The position numbers were made by a program, and so were the translations under genes. A stretch of DNA of 64,000 bases from Burkholderiaceae bacterium (GTDB lineage Bacteria; Pseudomonadota; Gammaproteobacteria; Burkholderiales; Burkholderiaceae_C): NCBI GenBank assembly GCA_023150375.1, contig JAKLLA010000013.1, positions 1-64,000 on the forward strand, read 5' to 3'. Below are positions 1 through 7,959 of the stretch, piece by piece. Numbering within the stretch: the stretch's first letter is position 1; every line of letters begins with the position of its first letter. The notes under the pieces are model-generated. The model ran no database searches. It saw only the letters and a program-made list of their open reading frames with translations, and was not told the DNA's origin.

Positions 1-180
1 CGCACCATCAACAAGACCAGAGCCCGGGTCGAACACGTGTTTGCCGGGCTGGAGCAGCTGGGCGGCAAGGTGGTGCGGGCCATGACGCTGGCCCGAAACG
101 AACTGGCCATCACGCTCAAGTGCGTGGCCTACAACGCCAAACGGCTGGTGTGGCTGGTCGCGCAAGGAGCGCGCACGTGA
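1..180 (+). mobile_element. IS5-family transposase, 3' end only
   Basis: The reading frame is open from the first base of the window to the TGA at 178-180, giving 59 residues. It begins with an RTINKTRARVEHVF-like segment and continues with MTLARNELAITLKCVAYNAKRLVWL, which is the C-terminal end of IS5-type DDE transposases (the helix carrying the catalytic Glu region and the conserved YN-KRL motif). The rest of the element is outside the window, so whether it is intact cannot be judged. I could not identify a terminal inverted repeat with confidence in the 120 bases after the stop. The element marks the left edge of an accessory stretch that runs to about 4.5 kb. Confidence 0.8.
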
Positions 181-372
181 GGGCCAAGGCCCGCGAGCCA
201 GGCGCCCACATGGGCGTCTGGCAGGGCGATTTGAGCGAGGTCGACCGCTCAGCCACGCCCGCAAGCCCCCGGTCAAAGGCGCAACAGCGCCCAATCTCAT
301 GTCATGCCTCGCCATCTGTCGCTCGTGCGACGGCTGACGGGGTTACGCGAAGTGCCCAGGAGGAAGTGCGAC

Positions 373-813
373 ATGGCTGACAACGCGGCTCGTCGGTTGC
401 TTATCTACTCCAGCCTATTCATTTCTGGCGCGCTTTTCGTCTTCTTCATGATGGCGCCGCCCTTGGGCTTTCCATTGACCTACGAGCAGGCCATACGGGT
501 GCTTGAAATTGTCCTTCCAGTGTTCTTGGGCTACATAGGTAGCGCCAGCGCCTTCCTGTTCTCTACGGAGAAGGTGGTGGGCATCGTTCATGAGGAGAGG
601 CGTCAGTTCCTCGCGCCGTTGCTTATCGGACCGGTTGCCATATTCCTCATCGTAGTCGTGACCATTCTTGTGTCGTTCGGGTTGAGCAACCGATCGTCGG
701 CCCCGGCGGGAGAGGGAATGTCGGTCGATCTGCTGGCAGGCGCAATCTCGGCAGCGCTAGGCTTCCTCGCGGTATCGACCAACCTCATCGTCGGCCGGCT
801 CTTCGCCAAGTGA
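373..813 (+). CDS. small four-helix membrane protein, function unknown
   Basis: The predicted protein has 146 residues. The ATG at 373 is chosen because an AGGAGGA Shine-Dalgarno sequence lies about seven bases upstream; a longer open frame from 304 lacks such a site. Four hydrophobic segments are visible, at about residues 9-29, 40-64, 80-105 and 118-142, with a short basic/acidic loop (EKVVGIVHEERRQ) between the second and third. I recognise no family. Its stop overlaps the start of the next gene by four bases (GTGA), so the two are very probably co-translated. It lies directly downstream of the IS5 transposase end, in an accessory region. A role in an envelope function together with the secreted neighbour is an inference from the coupling only. 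Confidence 0.6.
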   Translation: MADNAARRLLIYSSLFISGALFVFFMMAPPLGFPLTYEQAIRVLEIVLPVFLGYIGSASAFLFSTEKVVGIVHEERRQFLAPLLIGPVAIFLIVVVTILVSFGLSNRSSAPAGEGMSVDLLAGAISAALGFLAVSTNLIVGRLFAK

Positions 814-1970
814 GGGCATGCGTGGTGCGCGCGAAGGCGATCGGAACCGTACTGATGTTCTCCAGTCTCTCCTGCTTGGCATCAACGCAAGTGCTGACGC
901 CTCACGGGTCGTTACAGATGCACGAACGTGAATGGAGCCTTGTGGACGACCCACTCCTGGAGTTTCGCGCCCATCAACACCACTTGCAAACGGCAAGGGC
1001 TCTTCCGGATTGTGCGACGCTGAAGCCGCCTTACGGCTGGGACCAGCGGTGCCAGGTTCCATCGCGTTGCGAGATTCCCGGCAGCGGTGTATCGATCGGT
1101 TGCCTGCAACTCTATGAGCCACGGCGTGGACCCGGCAGGGGTTTCCGAGCAAGCGCTGCGCTCGCGAGCTACTTCCAGATGCCCGATGCGCCACTGGTGC
1201 CGCCTGTGGTGTTGCCAGCACGGCTGGCTCCTAACGGCCAGCACCACCCCGACTACATCCTGGTGCCGATTGAGGCGGCGTTACAGGGTCCCGACCGCCT
1301 GATGGCCTGGAAAGAGGCGATCGACAGCGGTGAGCCCATCTGCCGGCTTGGTCAGTGCTGGGCGTTCCGGACGATGACCAGCAAAGATAGGCCACCCGAT
1401 GGTCGCGACGTGATTACGGCCTGCCCAGTAGTGCGCGTTGGTAGCATCGCAGTTCCCGTTGACAGGTGTACGGTTACTGCGGTGATTGGCGCGGACCAGA
1501 TTCTAGTGCGGGCCGTCGTAGGGTCTAGCCTGCTCTTCTACAGCGCCGGGCGACCTGACCTGCAGATCCGACTGCGGCAGGCGCCTTCAACTGCCGGCTT
1601 CGCCGAAGTCATCGGCGCGGCGTTGCGCTCCCCCCCGTTGGATCTCGCGGTTGAACATGCCGCCACTGCGGGCCGGAGCATCTCGGTGTACGGCGTGGCG
1701 AATTACAGGCCATCACCCTTCCTTAAGGGCTGGCGCGAGATTCTCACGGTGCACGTCCAAGGGCTGGGCGGCGCGCTTCCCGGCCAAGGAGAATTGGATT
1801 ACTCCGTCGTGGTCTCAATCACTGCCTACATCAGCAAGCAAGCGACGCGAAGGTCGCAGGACTACCGCCTCCCGGAGCCGGCACAGCAGGATGTATACAA
1901 CGCGAGAATCGGGTCCGCGCTGGCACGCCAACTTGGAAGCCTAGTGACCGCCATGGAGCCCGTGCGCTGA
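810..1970 (+). CDS. secreted or periplasmic protein of unknown function
   Basis: The protein has 386 residues and starts with GTG at 810, overlapping the stop of the upstream membrane-protein gene by four bases. The N-terminus (basic residues, then GTVLMFSSLSCLAS) looks like a signal peptide or lipoprotein-like leader, and the mature part carries several cysteines (about residues 68-100 and again near 175-220) that could form disulfides, consistent with export. No catalytic motif is obvious to me. The codon use and composition are less extreme than in the neighbouring housekeeping genes, which fits an acquired segment. An alternative GTG start lies four codons downstream. I do not assign a function; partner of the coupled membrane protein is the only contextual clue. 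Confidence 0.55.
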   Translation: MRACVVRAKAIGTVLMFSSLSCLASTQVLTPHGSLQMHEREWSLVDDPLLEFRAHQHHLQTARALPDCATLKPPYGWDQRCQVPSRCEIPGSGVSIGCLQLYEPRRGPGRGFRASAALASYFQMPDAPLVPPVVLPARLAPNGQHHPDYILVPIEAALQGPDRLMAWKEAIDSGEPICRLGQCWAFRTMTSKDRPPDGRDVITACPVVRVGSIAVPVDRCTVTAVIGADQILVRAVVGSSLLFYSAGRPDLQIRLRQAPSTAGFAEVIGAALRSPPLDLAVEHAATAGRSISVYGVANYRPSPFLKGWREILTVHVQGLGGALPGQGELDYSVVVSITAYISKQATRRSQDYRLPEPAQQDVYNARIGSALARQLGSLVTAMEPVR

Positions 1971-2405
1971 GGGAGGCGGACGTCAGCAACCATCTTCCAG
2001 GAGGCGACGGCGAAACGCAACATCTCACGCCCGCATCTCGGTCGGTGTTGACAACCGAGTGGACGCGGTACTGGGCTGGGTCCCGGCTGCTGCACCGCAT
2101 GCGTCTCTGGGGCCCCTGCAGGTCGGGGCGACAGCGCCGAAGCAACGCCAATGACAGTTCTGCGGTCGGGCGCACACTTGCAAAGTTGGCTGGTCTACTA
2201 GAAGACTCAAGCGCAAGTGGTCTTCGCGGTGACTTTGAACTCTGGCGTCATGAAAGCCCGTGAAGCGACCCTTCGTCAGTGACCGCAACTGGCCGACAGC
2301 GGTCAGGCTGGACGATAGGGTGGCACTGCCCGCTCCCGTTGCACAGGCGTCCTCGGGCCTCCGACGAACAGCCCCATGAGCCCCCCACCCACGGAGCCCA
2401 TGCCC
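1971..2405. other. intergenic stretch without a recognisable gene
   Basis: About 435 bases between the unknown secreted protein and the next small gene. Short open frames exist on both strands but none has a convincing start site or a protein-like sequence. It may hold decayed remnants of transferred DNA, but nothing could be identified. Confidence 0.4.
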
Positions 2406-2774
2406 ATGACTTCCCAAGACCTCACCGACAAGGCCCGCCCCCACGTCATCGAGCCGCACGACACCGAGGCGATCAACCAGTGGCTGGCGGCCGTGCGGCT
2501 GGATGCGGCGTTGACCCAGCCCACGGCCTTCCGCCTAGCGCAGGTGCTGGCCGCGCAGAAGTCACCCGCGATCTCGCTGACCGCGGAGATCCGCCGCCAG
2601 CTCGGGCGCGACCCCGCCGAGTGGGAAGAAGACCTGGCCGACCTCTACCGCCGCGGCCTGCTGGCCATGTGGCAGAGCCTGGGCTCGCCCTGGCTGGTCA
2701 TGCTCATGCGCGGCGGGCCCAGCAAGGCGCAGGTCCGTGCCACTGCCCACGGAGCCACCCACGCCCCGGCCTGA
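2406..2774 (+). CDS. hypothetical protein, small and soluble
   Basis: The ATG at 2406 is preceded at nine bases by GGAG (2393-2396), so I prefer it to in-frame ATGs at 2376 and 2400. The product has 122 residues, is predicted helical and soluble, with a central acidic/basic part (AEIRRQLGRDPAEWEEDL) and a hydrophobic patch near residues 90-100 (LGSPWLVMLM). I do not recognise a family. It is flanked on both sides by gene-free accessory DNA, and a strong hairpin follows about 170 bases downstream. It could be a real small gene or a fragment of a larger one; the codon bias resembles that of the surrounding genome. Confidence 0.45.
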   Translation: MTSQDLTDKARPHVIEPHDTEAINQWLAAVRLDAALTQPTAFRLAQVLAAQKSPAISLTAEIRRQLGRDPAEWEEDLADLYRRGLLAMWQSLGSPWLVMLMRGGPSKAQVRATAHGATHAPA

Positions 2775-3135
2775 TCGACCGCCTGGGCGCCACAGCCCGC
2801 CTCCTCAGCCGCATGTCATCACCCTGACCCAGCCTGGCCACGTCAGGAACAGGGCCTCCCCCGGCCGGGAGCACAAGAGTCTTTGGCTACGTTGTTGGGC
2901 TCGATAAATCGTCAGCGTCGCACCTTGCACCCTGTGCACCCTCCAGCCGCCGTGGCCCCGCCGGGCCCCGGCGGCTGCTCTTTTTCTTGCCGTCACAGCC
3001 CCCGGCATAAAGCGCATTTCATCCTCGTGGTCGCCGACCACCGTGTCATGCACCAGGATGGCCGCGGCCATCGGCCGGGAGGCGCTGCGTGGCTGAGGCG
3101 TTCTTCGGCACCTGCCTTCTGGTCGGTTGCGCAAA
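2775..3135. other. gene-poor stretch before the prlF-yhaV operon
   Basis: No convincing gene is visible here. The segment contains a terminator-like hairpin (2944-2985) and then the promoter region of the toxin-antitoxin operon. An open frame that runs through the second half continues into prlF but has no plausible start or protein-like sequence upstream of 3180. Confidence 0.4.
2944..2985 (+). terminator. terminator-like GC hairpin with T-run
   Basis: CAGCCGCCG (2944-2952) pairs with CGGCGGCTG (2969-2977) around a 16-base GC-rich loop, followed by CTCTTTTT. It could end transcription from the small hypothetical gene upstream and insulate the toxin-antitoxin operon. Confidence 0.55.
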
Positions 3136-3153
3136 GTAAGGAATCATCCTTAC
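3136..3153. promoter_or_regulatory. perfect palindrome, probable operator of prlF-yhaV
   Basis: GTAAGGA (3136-3142), a four-base spacer, and TCCTTAC (3147-3153) form a perfect inverted repeat ending 26 bases before the prlF start. AbrB-type antitoxins usually repress their own operon by binding such repeats, so this is the natural candidate for the autoregulatory site. The position and symmetry are seen; the binding is inferred. Confidence 0.6.
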
Positions 3154-3179
3154 CATCTGGGCATCCATCGGGAGTGCAC

Positions 3180-3500
3180 ATGCCCCACATTCATGAAGTC
3201 GCGACCCTGACCTCGAAGGGCCAGGTCACCTTGCCCAAGGCCGTCCGGCAGGCATTGGGGCTGGACACCGGGAGCAAGGTGGCCTTCGACCTGCTCGGCT
3301 CCCAGGTGGTCGTGAGCCGGGTGGAATCCGATGTCCACGAAGATCCGGCCATCGGCAGCTTTCTGGCCCTGCTGGCGCAGGACATCCAGCAAGGGCGCCA
3401 CATCAGCACCCTGCCGGCCGATCTGACCGAATCGATGCTGGCGCAGTTGCACGGCGGCGTCGATCTCGATGCCGACATCGACGGTGACGTGGCTCTGTGA
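3180..3500 (+). CDS. prlF: type II antitoxin PrlF (AbrB/SpoVT fold)
   Basis: The product (106 residues) begins with a swapped-hairpin AbrB-type DNA-binding domain: VATLTSKGQVTLPKAVRQALGL at about residues 7-28, followed by GSKVAFDLLGSQVVVSRV. The C-terminal half (about 50-106) is the acidic toxin-binding part. The ATG at 3180 has GGGAG six bases upstream. PrlF neutralises the ribosome-dependent RNase YhaV and represses the operon. The yhaV start overlaps the prlF stop, so both are made in a fixed order. The length is close to E. coli PrlF (111 residues). The palindrome at 3136-3153 is its likely operator. Assignment is strong because the downstream gene is a clear YhaV. Confidence 0.9.
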   Translation: MPHIHEVATLTSKGQVTLPKAVRQALGLDTGSKVAFDLLGSQVVVSRVESDVHEDPAIGSFLALLAQDIQQGRHISTLPADLTESMLAQLHGGVDLDADIDGDVAL

Positions 3501-3973
3501 TGCAGCGCCAGGGCTGGACGCTGCTGTTCCATGATTGCCTGATCGAGCAACTGCGCAAGCTGGAAGCCGCAGCGGCCCGGGCCCAGCGACAGGACCCCGG
3601 CGCGGCGGCAGGCAATGCCAACGTGAAGCTCTTCAGGGCGCTGTCGCACCTGATTCTCGAGGTCGTGCCGACCGATCCGAACCGGGAGGAGTACCGCCAG
3701 GGCAACACCATGGGGGCTGATTTCCGGCATTGGCGGCACGCCAAGATCGGGCGGCGCTTCAGGCTGTTCTTCCGCTTCGACTCCAGGTCCAAGGTCATCG
3801 TCTACGCCTGGGTCAATGACGAGACCACCCTGCGGTCCTCCGGCAGTGCCTCCGACCCTTACGCCATGTTCCAGAAGATGCTCGGACGCGGAAGACCGCC
3901 GGATGACTGGGCCACGCTCGTGGCGCAGGCCAGAGCCGGCTGGAACGAAGCCACCGGACCTGCCGCCACGTGA
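3500..3973 (+). CDS. yhaV: toxin YhaV, RelE-like ribosome-dependent RNase
   Basis: The product has 157 residues and matches the YhaV family over its full length: an N-terminal WTLLFHDCLIEQL segment, the central NPREEYRQGNTMG-like region (here DPNREEYRQGNTMGADFRHW), then RRFRLFFRFDS and IVYAWVNDETTLR near the C-terminus. YhaV cleaves mRNA in association with the ribosome and is held inactive by PrlF. The ATG at 3500 overlaps the prlF stop codon (TGATG); a GTG at 3497 is an alternative one codon earlier. The stop in turn overlaps the next antitoxin gene by four bases, so three genes are coupled. No truncation is apparent, so the toxin is probably active. Confidence 0.9.
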   Translation: MQRQGWTLLFHDCLIEQLRKLEAAAARAQRQDPGAAAGNANVKLFRALSHLILEVVPTDPNREEYRQGNTMGADFRHWRHAKIGRRFRLFFRFDSRSKVIVYAWVNDETTLRSSGSASDPYAMFQKMLGRGRPPDDWATLVAQARAGWNEATGPAAT

Positions 3974-4224
3974 ACCACACCCTCCTGGCCAGCACCACGG
4001 CCGACCTCCTCGAGTTCATGCGCGACCCGATGGCGACGATCGCGACGGGGGACGGGTTGCCTGTGGCCATCCTTCATCACAACGAGCCGATCTTCTATTG
4101 CGTGCCGGCTGCAGCCTGGGAGGCCTTGCTGGAGCGGGTGGACGATCTCGAATCGAACGCCCTCGCCGATGTCCGCCTGGCCGCCGGTGAGCGTCCTGTG
4201 AAGGTGTCGCTCGCTGACTTGTGA
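3970..4224 (+). CDS. StbD/Phd-YefM-like antitoxin without an adjacent toxin
   Basis: The protein (84 residues, GTG start overlapping the yhaV stop by four bases) resembles RelB/StbD antitoxins: STTADLLEFMRDPMATI, then GDGLPVAILHHNEPIFYCVPAAAWEALLERVDDLE, then VSLADL at the end. In the usual arrangement a StbE/RelE toxin gene follows, but here the next 300 bases carry no RelE-like frame. It therefore sits as a third, apparently orphan, antitoxin in the prlF-yhaV transcript. It may add control over the operon, protect against toxins of invading elements, or be the remnant of a second module whose toxin was lost. The family call is good; the role in this context is open. Confidence 0.8.
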   Translation: MNHTLLASTTADLLEFMRDPMATIATGDGLPVAILHHNEPIFYCVPAAAWEALLERVDDLESNALADVRLAAGERPVKVSLADL

Positions 4225-4546
4225 CGCACAAGCGCGGAGGGCCACCAGCGCTTCGACGTCCAGTGGATGGACACCTTCGAACCGCTCAGCCGCACCGACG
4301 CACGGTTCGTGCCGGCTGACTAGCCTCGGGCCTCAGGTGGCGGCGCTGAGCGAAGGCAGATGGTGCTCCGGTCTTTGGCCAGCACACCCGGGTGCGGGCG
4401 CATCGGATCGGCGGGCGGCGACCGAAGGGCTCCAGGAGGGACCCCACCACGGGCTGGCCCAGCCGCTGGCTTCGGGCGTGACGCCGTGCACGGTCCGCCG
4501 TTGCGGGACGCTACAGGTGGCATCTTCGCTGCCGACAAGGTCCTTC
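4225..4546. other. intergenic stretch after the toxin-antitoxin operon
   Basis: No complete gene is seen. A short frame just after the antitoxin (about 4235-4323, ending in TAG) reads like the tail of a protein but shows no toxin signature. The remainder serves as upstream region of the diguanylate cyclase gene; a longer open frame through it has no credible start. Confidence 0.4.
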
Positions 4547-5695
4547 ATGAACAAGGCCGTCGCCGCGCTGTCCAGGCTGCTGCTCGGCGACGACGCACGG
4601 CAGAAGGTGCGCGCGTCGCAAGCGCTGCTGGTTCTGACTGTCTACATCGTGTTCGCCATGGTGCAGCACGCGGAGGTGGTGCTCGGCATGATGGATGCGT
4701 CGCAGTCCTGGGCGCTCACGGCATGGAACCTCGCAGGCGGCTTCGGCTTCTACCTGGGTATCCGCTGCGGCCTCAACCTGCGGCTGAAGTCAGGTCGCTC
4801 CCTGGCGATTCCGCAGTCGGTCTGGGCGATGGTCGGAATCACCTGGTCCTACGCGATCACGGGCGCGGCACGCGGTGCGGTCCTCCTGATCATGATCCTC
4901 GTGGTCGTCTTCACGATGTTCGAACTGACGCCTCGCAGAGCGCGTGCAGTCGCCGGGGCGGCCTTCGCGATGCTTGCCTCGACCATGGTGTTCAAGGCTT
5001 GGACCGATCCCGTTCTCTACGACCCGCGCGTCGAGGCAATGCACGGACTCTTCTCTGGCATCGTGCTGACGGCCTCCTACATCCTGGCGGTGCGCATCGG
5101 AACGCTGCGAGCGCGTCTGGTCGAGCAACGCACGAGCCTCCAGCTGCAGCGCACGGAGCTGGGCGAGGCCCTCGAGCGCATCCGCACGCTCGCGACGCGC
5201 GACGAGTTGACAGGCTTGCTCAACCGCCGTGCCGCCATGGAGCACATGCAGCGCGAACTGGCTGTGCGAGCGCGCCCCGAACCCATGATGAGTGTCGCCC
5301 TGATCGACCTCGACCACTTCAAGCGAATCAACGACGAACATGGCCATGCCGGTGGCGACACCGTGCTGCGCCGCTTCGGAGAAAAAGCGCAATCCGTGAT
5401 CCGGGACGGCGACCTCCTGGCCCGCTGGGGGGGAGAAGAGTTCCTGCTCGTGATGCCGGCGACCCGCGTCGGACAGGCCTCGGCGACTTTGCAGCGCATT
5501 CGGCAAGCGATGTCGAACCTGTGTCTCGACGACGTCGCTCCGGGGATGAAAGTGACCTTCTCGGCCGGCGCTTCGGAATGTCTCGGCGCGCACGATCTGG
5601 AAGCCGCGATTGCCCGCGCAGATGCCGCCATGTACAGCGCCAAACGCGCCGGCCGCGACCGGTTCGTCGCCTTCGAAGAGCACGTGGCTTCGTAG
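4547..5695 (+). CDS. membrane diguanylate cyclase (GGDEF)
   Basis: The protein (382 residues from the ATG at 4547) has an N-terminal membrane part with about six hydrophobic segments (roughly residues 22-190), a short coiled-coil linker (RARLVEQRTSLQLQRTELGEALERI), and a C-terminal GGDEF domain from about 215. The catalytic signature is GGEEF at residues 295-299, and an intact RxxD inhibitory site (RDGD, 286-289) lies five residues before it. It should make cyclic di-GMP from two GTP at the inner membrane, with product feedback control. No EAL domain is present. The ligand of the membrane sensor part is unknown. The ATG at 4547 is the first that gives a normal N-terminus; upstream in-frame sequence is not protein-like. 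Confidence 0.88.
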   Translation: MNKAVAALSRLLLGDDARQKVRASQALLVLTVYIVFAMVQHAEVVLGMMDASQSWALTAWNLAGGFGFYLGIRCGLNLRLKSGRSLAIPQSVWAMVGITWSYAITGAARGAVLLIMILVVVFTMFELTPRRARAVAGAAFAMLASTMVFKAWTDPVLYDPRVEAMHGLFSGIVLTASYILAVRIGTLRARLVEQRTSLQLQRTELGEALERIRTLATRDELTGLLNRRAAMEHMQRELAVRARPEPMMSVALIDLDHFKRINDEHGHAGGDTVLRRFGEKAQSVIRDGDLLARWGGEEFLLVMPATRVGQASATLQRIRQAMSNLCLDDVAPGMKVTFSAGASECLGAHDLEAAIARADAAMYSAKRAGRDRFVAFEEHVAS

Positions 5696-5742
5696 GACAG
5701 GCTGCCGGTGCCCCGCTCCGGCGAGGGTTTCGCTCGCCGCCC

Positions 5743-6789
5743 TCAGGGCCGCGGCACCGAGGGCGCTGCCGCGGCCGGATCTGCCGGCGCGGCCTGCTGT
5801 GCCGCCAGCTCGCGGGGGATGGCCTCGGCCAGGAAGTCGAAGGCGTGCCGCACGAGGGCGCTGCCGCGGATCTCTCGGTGCACCGCCAGCCAGCAGGGCA
5901 GCGGCGGGATGGCCAGCAGCGGCAGCACCGGCACCACGCCCTCCAGCCAGCGCAGGTTGTAGGCCGCCAGGAAGCCGATGCCGCCGCCGGCGGCCACGAG
6001 GCGGCCGTAGGCGAGCTGGTCGTCGGTGCGCAGCGCGAAGTGCTCGCGCCCGATCGCAGCCCCCATGGCCGCGAAGCCGCGCAGCAGGGTGTCGTCGCGG
6101 TCGTAGCCGACCAGGCGGTGGTGCAGCAGGTCGTCGGGTCGTTTCGGGGTTCCGGCGCGTGCGAGGTAGCTTTCGTGCGCGCAGGCGGTGATCGGGATGT
6201 CGGCGAGCTTGCGGGCCACCAGCGAGGCCTGCGTCGGGCGCACCATGCGCACCGCGATGTCGGCCTCGCGGCGCAGCAGGTTCGTGAGCTGGTTGGAGGC
6301 AACCAGTTCCACCTCGATGCCGGGCTCGGCCGCCTGCAGCGCGGTGAGCACGGGCGGCAGCAGGTAGCTCGCCGCGACCTGGCTGGCGGTGATGCGCACG
6401 CAGCCGCTGGTGCCCGAGCGCTGGCGCGCCAGGCGCTGCTGCAGCTGCTCGGCGCCGAGCTGCATCGTGCGCGCGTCGTCGGCAATGGCCAGCGCCAGCG
6501 CAGTGGGCTGCACGCCGCGGCCGGTGCGCTCGAACAGCGGCGCGCCGAGCTGAGCCTCGAGCGCCGCCACCTGCCGCGACAGTGTCGGCTGCTGCGCGCC
6601 GAGCTGCCGGGCCGCACGGCTCAGGCTGCCGGCGTCGAGCACGGCCAGGAAGCTCTGCACCAGGGCCCAGTCGAAGCCCCGCTCGCCGGGAGCGCCCGGC
6701 CGCCCGAGCCCTGCGAGTCCGCCGGCCGCATCGGCGCCGGCGCCCTCGGCGGATTCGTGGCGGGTGCGACGGCGCGGGGTCTGAGCCAT
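5743..6789 (-). CDS. LysR-family transcriptional regulator
   Basis: The 348-residue product has a winged helix-turn-helix at about residues 40-99 (SFLAVLDAGSLSRAARQLG, then QPTLSRQVAALEAQLGAPLF) and a substrate-binding domain behind it (ASYLLPPVLTALQAAEPGIEVEL onward). An unusual 38-residue Ala/Gly/Arg-rich extension precedes the DNA-binding domain if the ATG at 6789 is used; a shorter start is possible but no other in-frame start has a better ribosome site. It resembles the group of LysR proteins with a short effector domain that lacks an obvious neighbour target. No divergently transcribed target gene lies next to it, so its regulon is not evident from the context. Confidence 0.85.
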   Translation of the reverse strand: MAQTPRRRTRHESAEGAGADAAGGLAGLGRPGAPGERGFDWALVQSFLAVLDAGSLSRAARQLGAQQPTLSRQVAALEAQLGAPLFERTGRGVQPTALALAIADDARTMQLGAEQLQQRLARQRSGTSGCVRITASQVAASYLLPPVLTALQAAEPGIEVELVASNQLTNLLRREADIAVRMVRPTQASLVARKLADIPITACAHESYLARAGTPKRPDDLLHHRLVGYDRDDTLLRGFAAMGAAIGREHFALRTDDQLAYGRLVAAGGGIGFLAAYNLRWLEGVVPVLPLLAIPPLPCWLAVHREIRGSALVRHAFDFLAEAIPRELAAQQAAPADPAAAAPSVPRP

Positions 6790-6976
6790 GCCGGAATGTA
6801 TAGCTCTCTTGCAGACCCCAGCCGTGGCCGCGCAACGCGTTGCGGTGCACAGTGAGTCCACCGATGTGGCCTTGGCCCCCTGCGAGGGGGCTGCCGCCCG
6901 CGAGGCCGGCCACGCATCAGGGTCGCAGCGTCGCCGTGCCCTGCACTGCACGACCTTCTCGATGCGTCTGGAACGC

Positions 6977-7873
6977 TCAGCGACGGGGCTGGCTGGCACT
7001 CCAGCCCCAGCGATCCATCAGGCGCTGGTCGCGGGCCATTTCCGCCTCGATGGAGTCCTTCGGCAACTGTTTCAGGCAGTCCTCCAGTGCCTCGGGGTCC
7101 GGCGTTTCGGCCGGCTCGGGCGGCGCCGGGTCGCGGGTCGATCCGCCGTCCCATGCATAGGGGTTGCGGAAGGCCGGCGGGTCCGGCAGGCAGTCGTTCC
7201 TGTAGAGCGGCGGCCCCTCCGACGCAAACGGCGAGAACGAGACCGTCTTCTCGAAGATCAGTGGCTTGCCCGTCGGTGTGGGGGGCCACTGGGGCATCTG
7301 GCCGATCGCCTCGCGGGCCAGCCGCTCGGCCAGGGCCGAGGTGGACCACAGCGTCTCGAGCCGGGTCAGCCGGCCGTCGGGCGCAATCTCCACCCGGAAC
7401 CGGACCATGCCCTGATCCGGGCCTTCGACGGCCGTGCCCATCATGCTGCGGACCTGCTGGCCCCAGGTGTAGCGGTAAGCCTTGCTGTTCTTGAGCGTGT
7501 AGGTCGAGGCGAAGGCCCATTCTTCGGCCGTCGGCGCGGGCGGCGCCGCCATCGTGGCAGGCTGCGGCGGCACGACGGGCTGCACCCGGTCGGGCAGCGG
7601 GATGGGCGGGGGCGGCAGTGCCGGCGCATCGGGCCGGGGCGGTGGGGGCGCCGGCTCGGGATCGGGATCGGGGGAGGACCTCTCGGGCTCGGGTGGCAGA
7701 AGGGTCAGCACCGTGACGGTGGGCTCGCGCGCAGGCGCCTCGGACGGCCCCCTCTGGCTGCCCAGGTGGGTGACGGCTCCGACGATCACCAGCGCATGCA
7801 GCGCCAGCGAGATGGCCAGGCCCACCACCGGTCGAGCACCGACAAAGGGATCAGCCCCTGGGCGTGCCACCAT
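6977..7873 (-). CDS. TonB-like energy transducer protein
   Basis: The protein (298 residues) has one N-terminal membrane anchor (about residues 15-35), a long Pro/Glu/Asp-rich segment (50-115) and a C-terminal TonB-like domain (about 135-215: MVRFRVEIAPDGRLTRLETLWSTS, then AREAIGQMPQWPPTP). A further 80-residue tail with two cysteines follows, longer than in classical TonB. No exbB or exbD gene is adjacent. It lies last in a minus-strand group after a periplasmic rhodanese and an ArsR-rhodanese regulator, 86 bases from the nearer one, so it could be co-transcribed with them. A TonB-type periplasmic linker function is likely, but the receptor it serves is unknown. Confidence 0.7.
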   Translation of the reverse strand: MVARPGADPFVGARPVVGLAISLALHALVIVGAVTHLGSQRGPSEAPAREPTVTVLTLLPPEPERSSPDPDPEPAPPPPRPDAPALPPPPIPLPDRVQPVVPPQPATMAAPPAPTAEEWAFASTYTLKNSKAYRYTWGQQVRSMMGTAVEGPDQGMVRFRVEIAPDGRLTRLETLWSTSALAERLAREAIGQMPQWPPTPTGKPLIFEKTVSFSPFASEGPPLYRNDCLPDPPAFRNPYAWDGGSTRDPAPPEPAETPDPEALEDCLKQLPKDSIEAEMARDQRLMDRWGWSASQPRR

Positions 7874-7959
7874 GCTCAGCACCGCTCCGGCAGCACGACA
7901 CCGCGAAGGCGCAGGCCCTCGGCCGGCCGCGGCAGCGCGTTCGCAACCCGGCACATCCG

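Noticed and set aside
4225-4323. RelE/StbE-type toxin gene after the StbD-like antitoxin
   Set aside because: The short frames here show no RelE motifs and are too short for a toxin.
4360-6855. Long plus-strand frame overlapping the first diguanylate cyclase and the LysR gene
   Set aside because: It is out of frame with the GGDEF protein, which has intact catalytic motifs, and is antisense to the LysR gene.
7150-7160. Further TGCATA half-site similar to the AOR/tup repeat
   Set aside because: It lies inside the TonB-like gene and has no partner half-site at the right distance.
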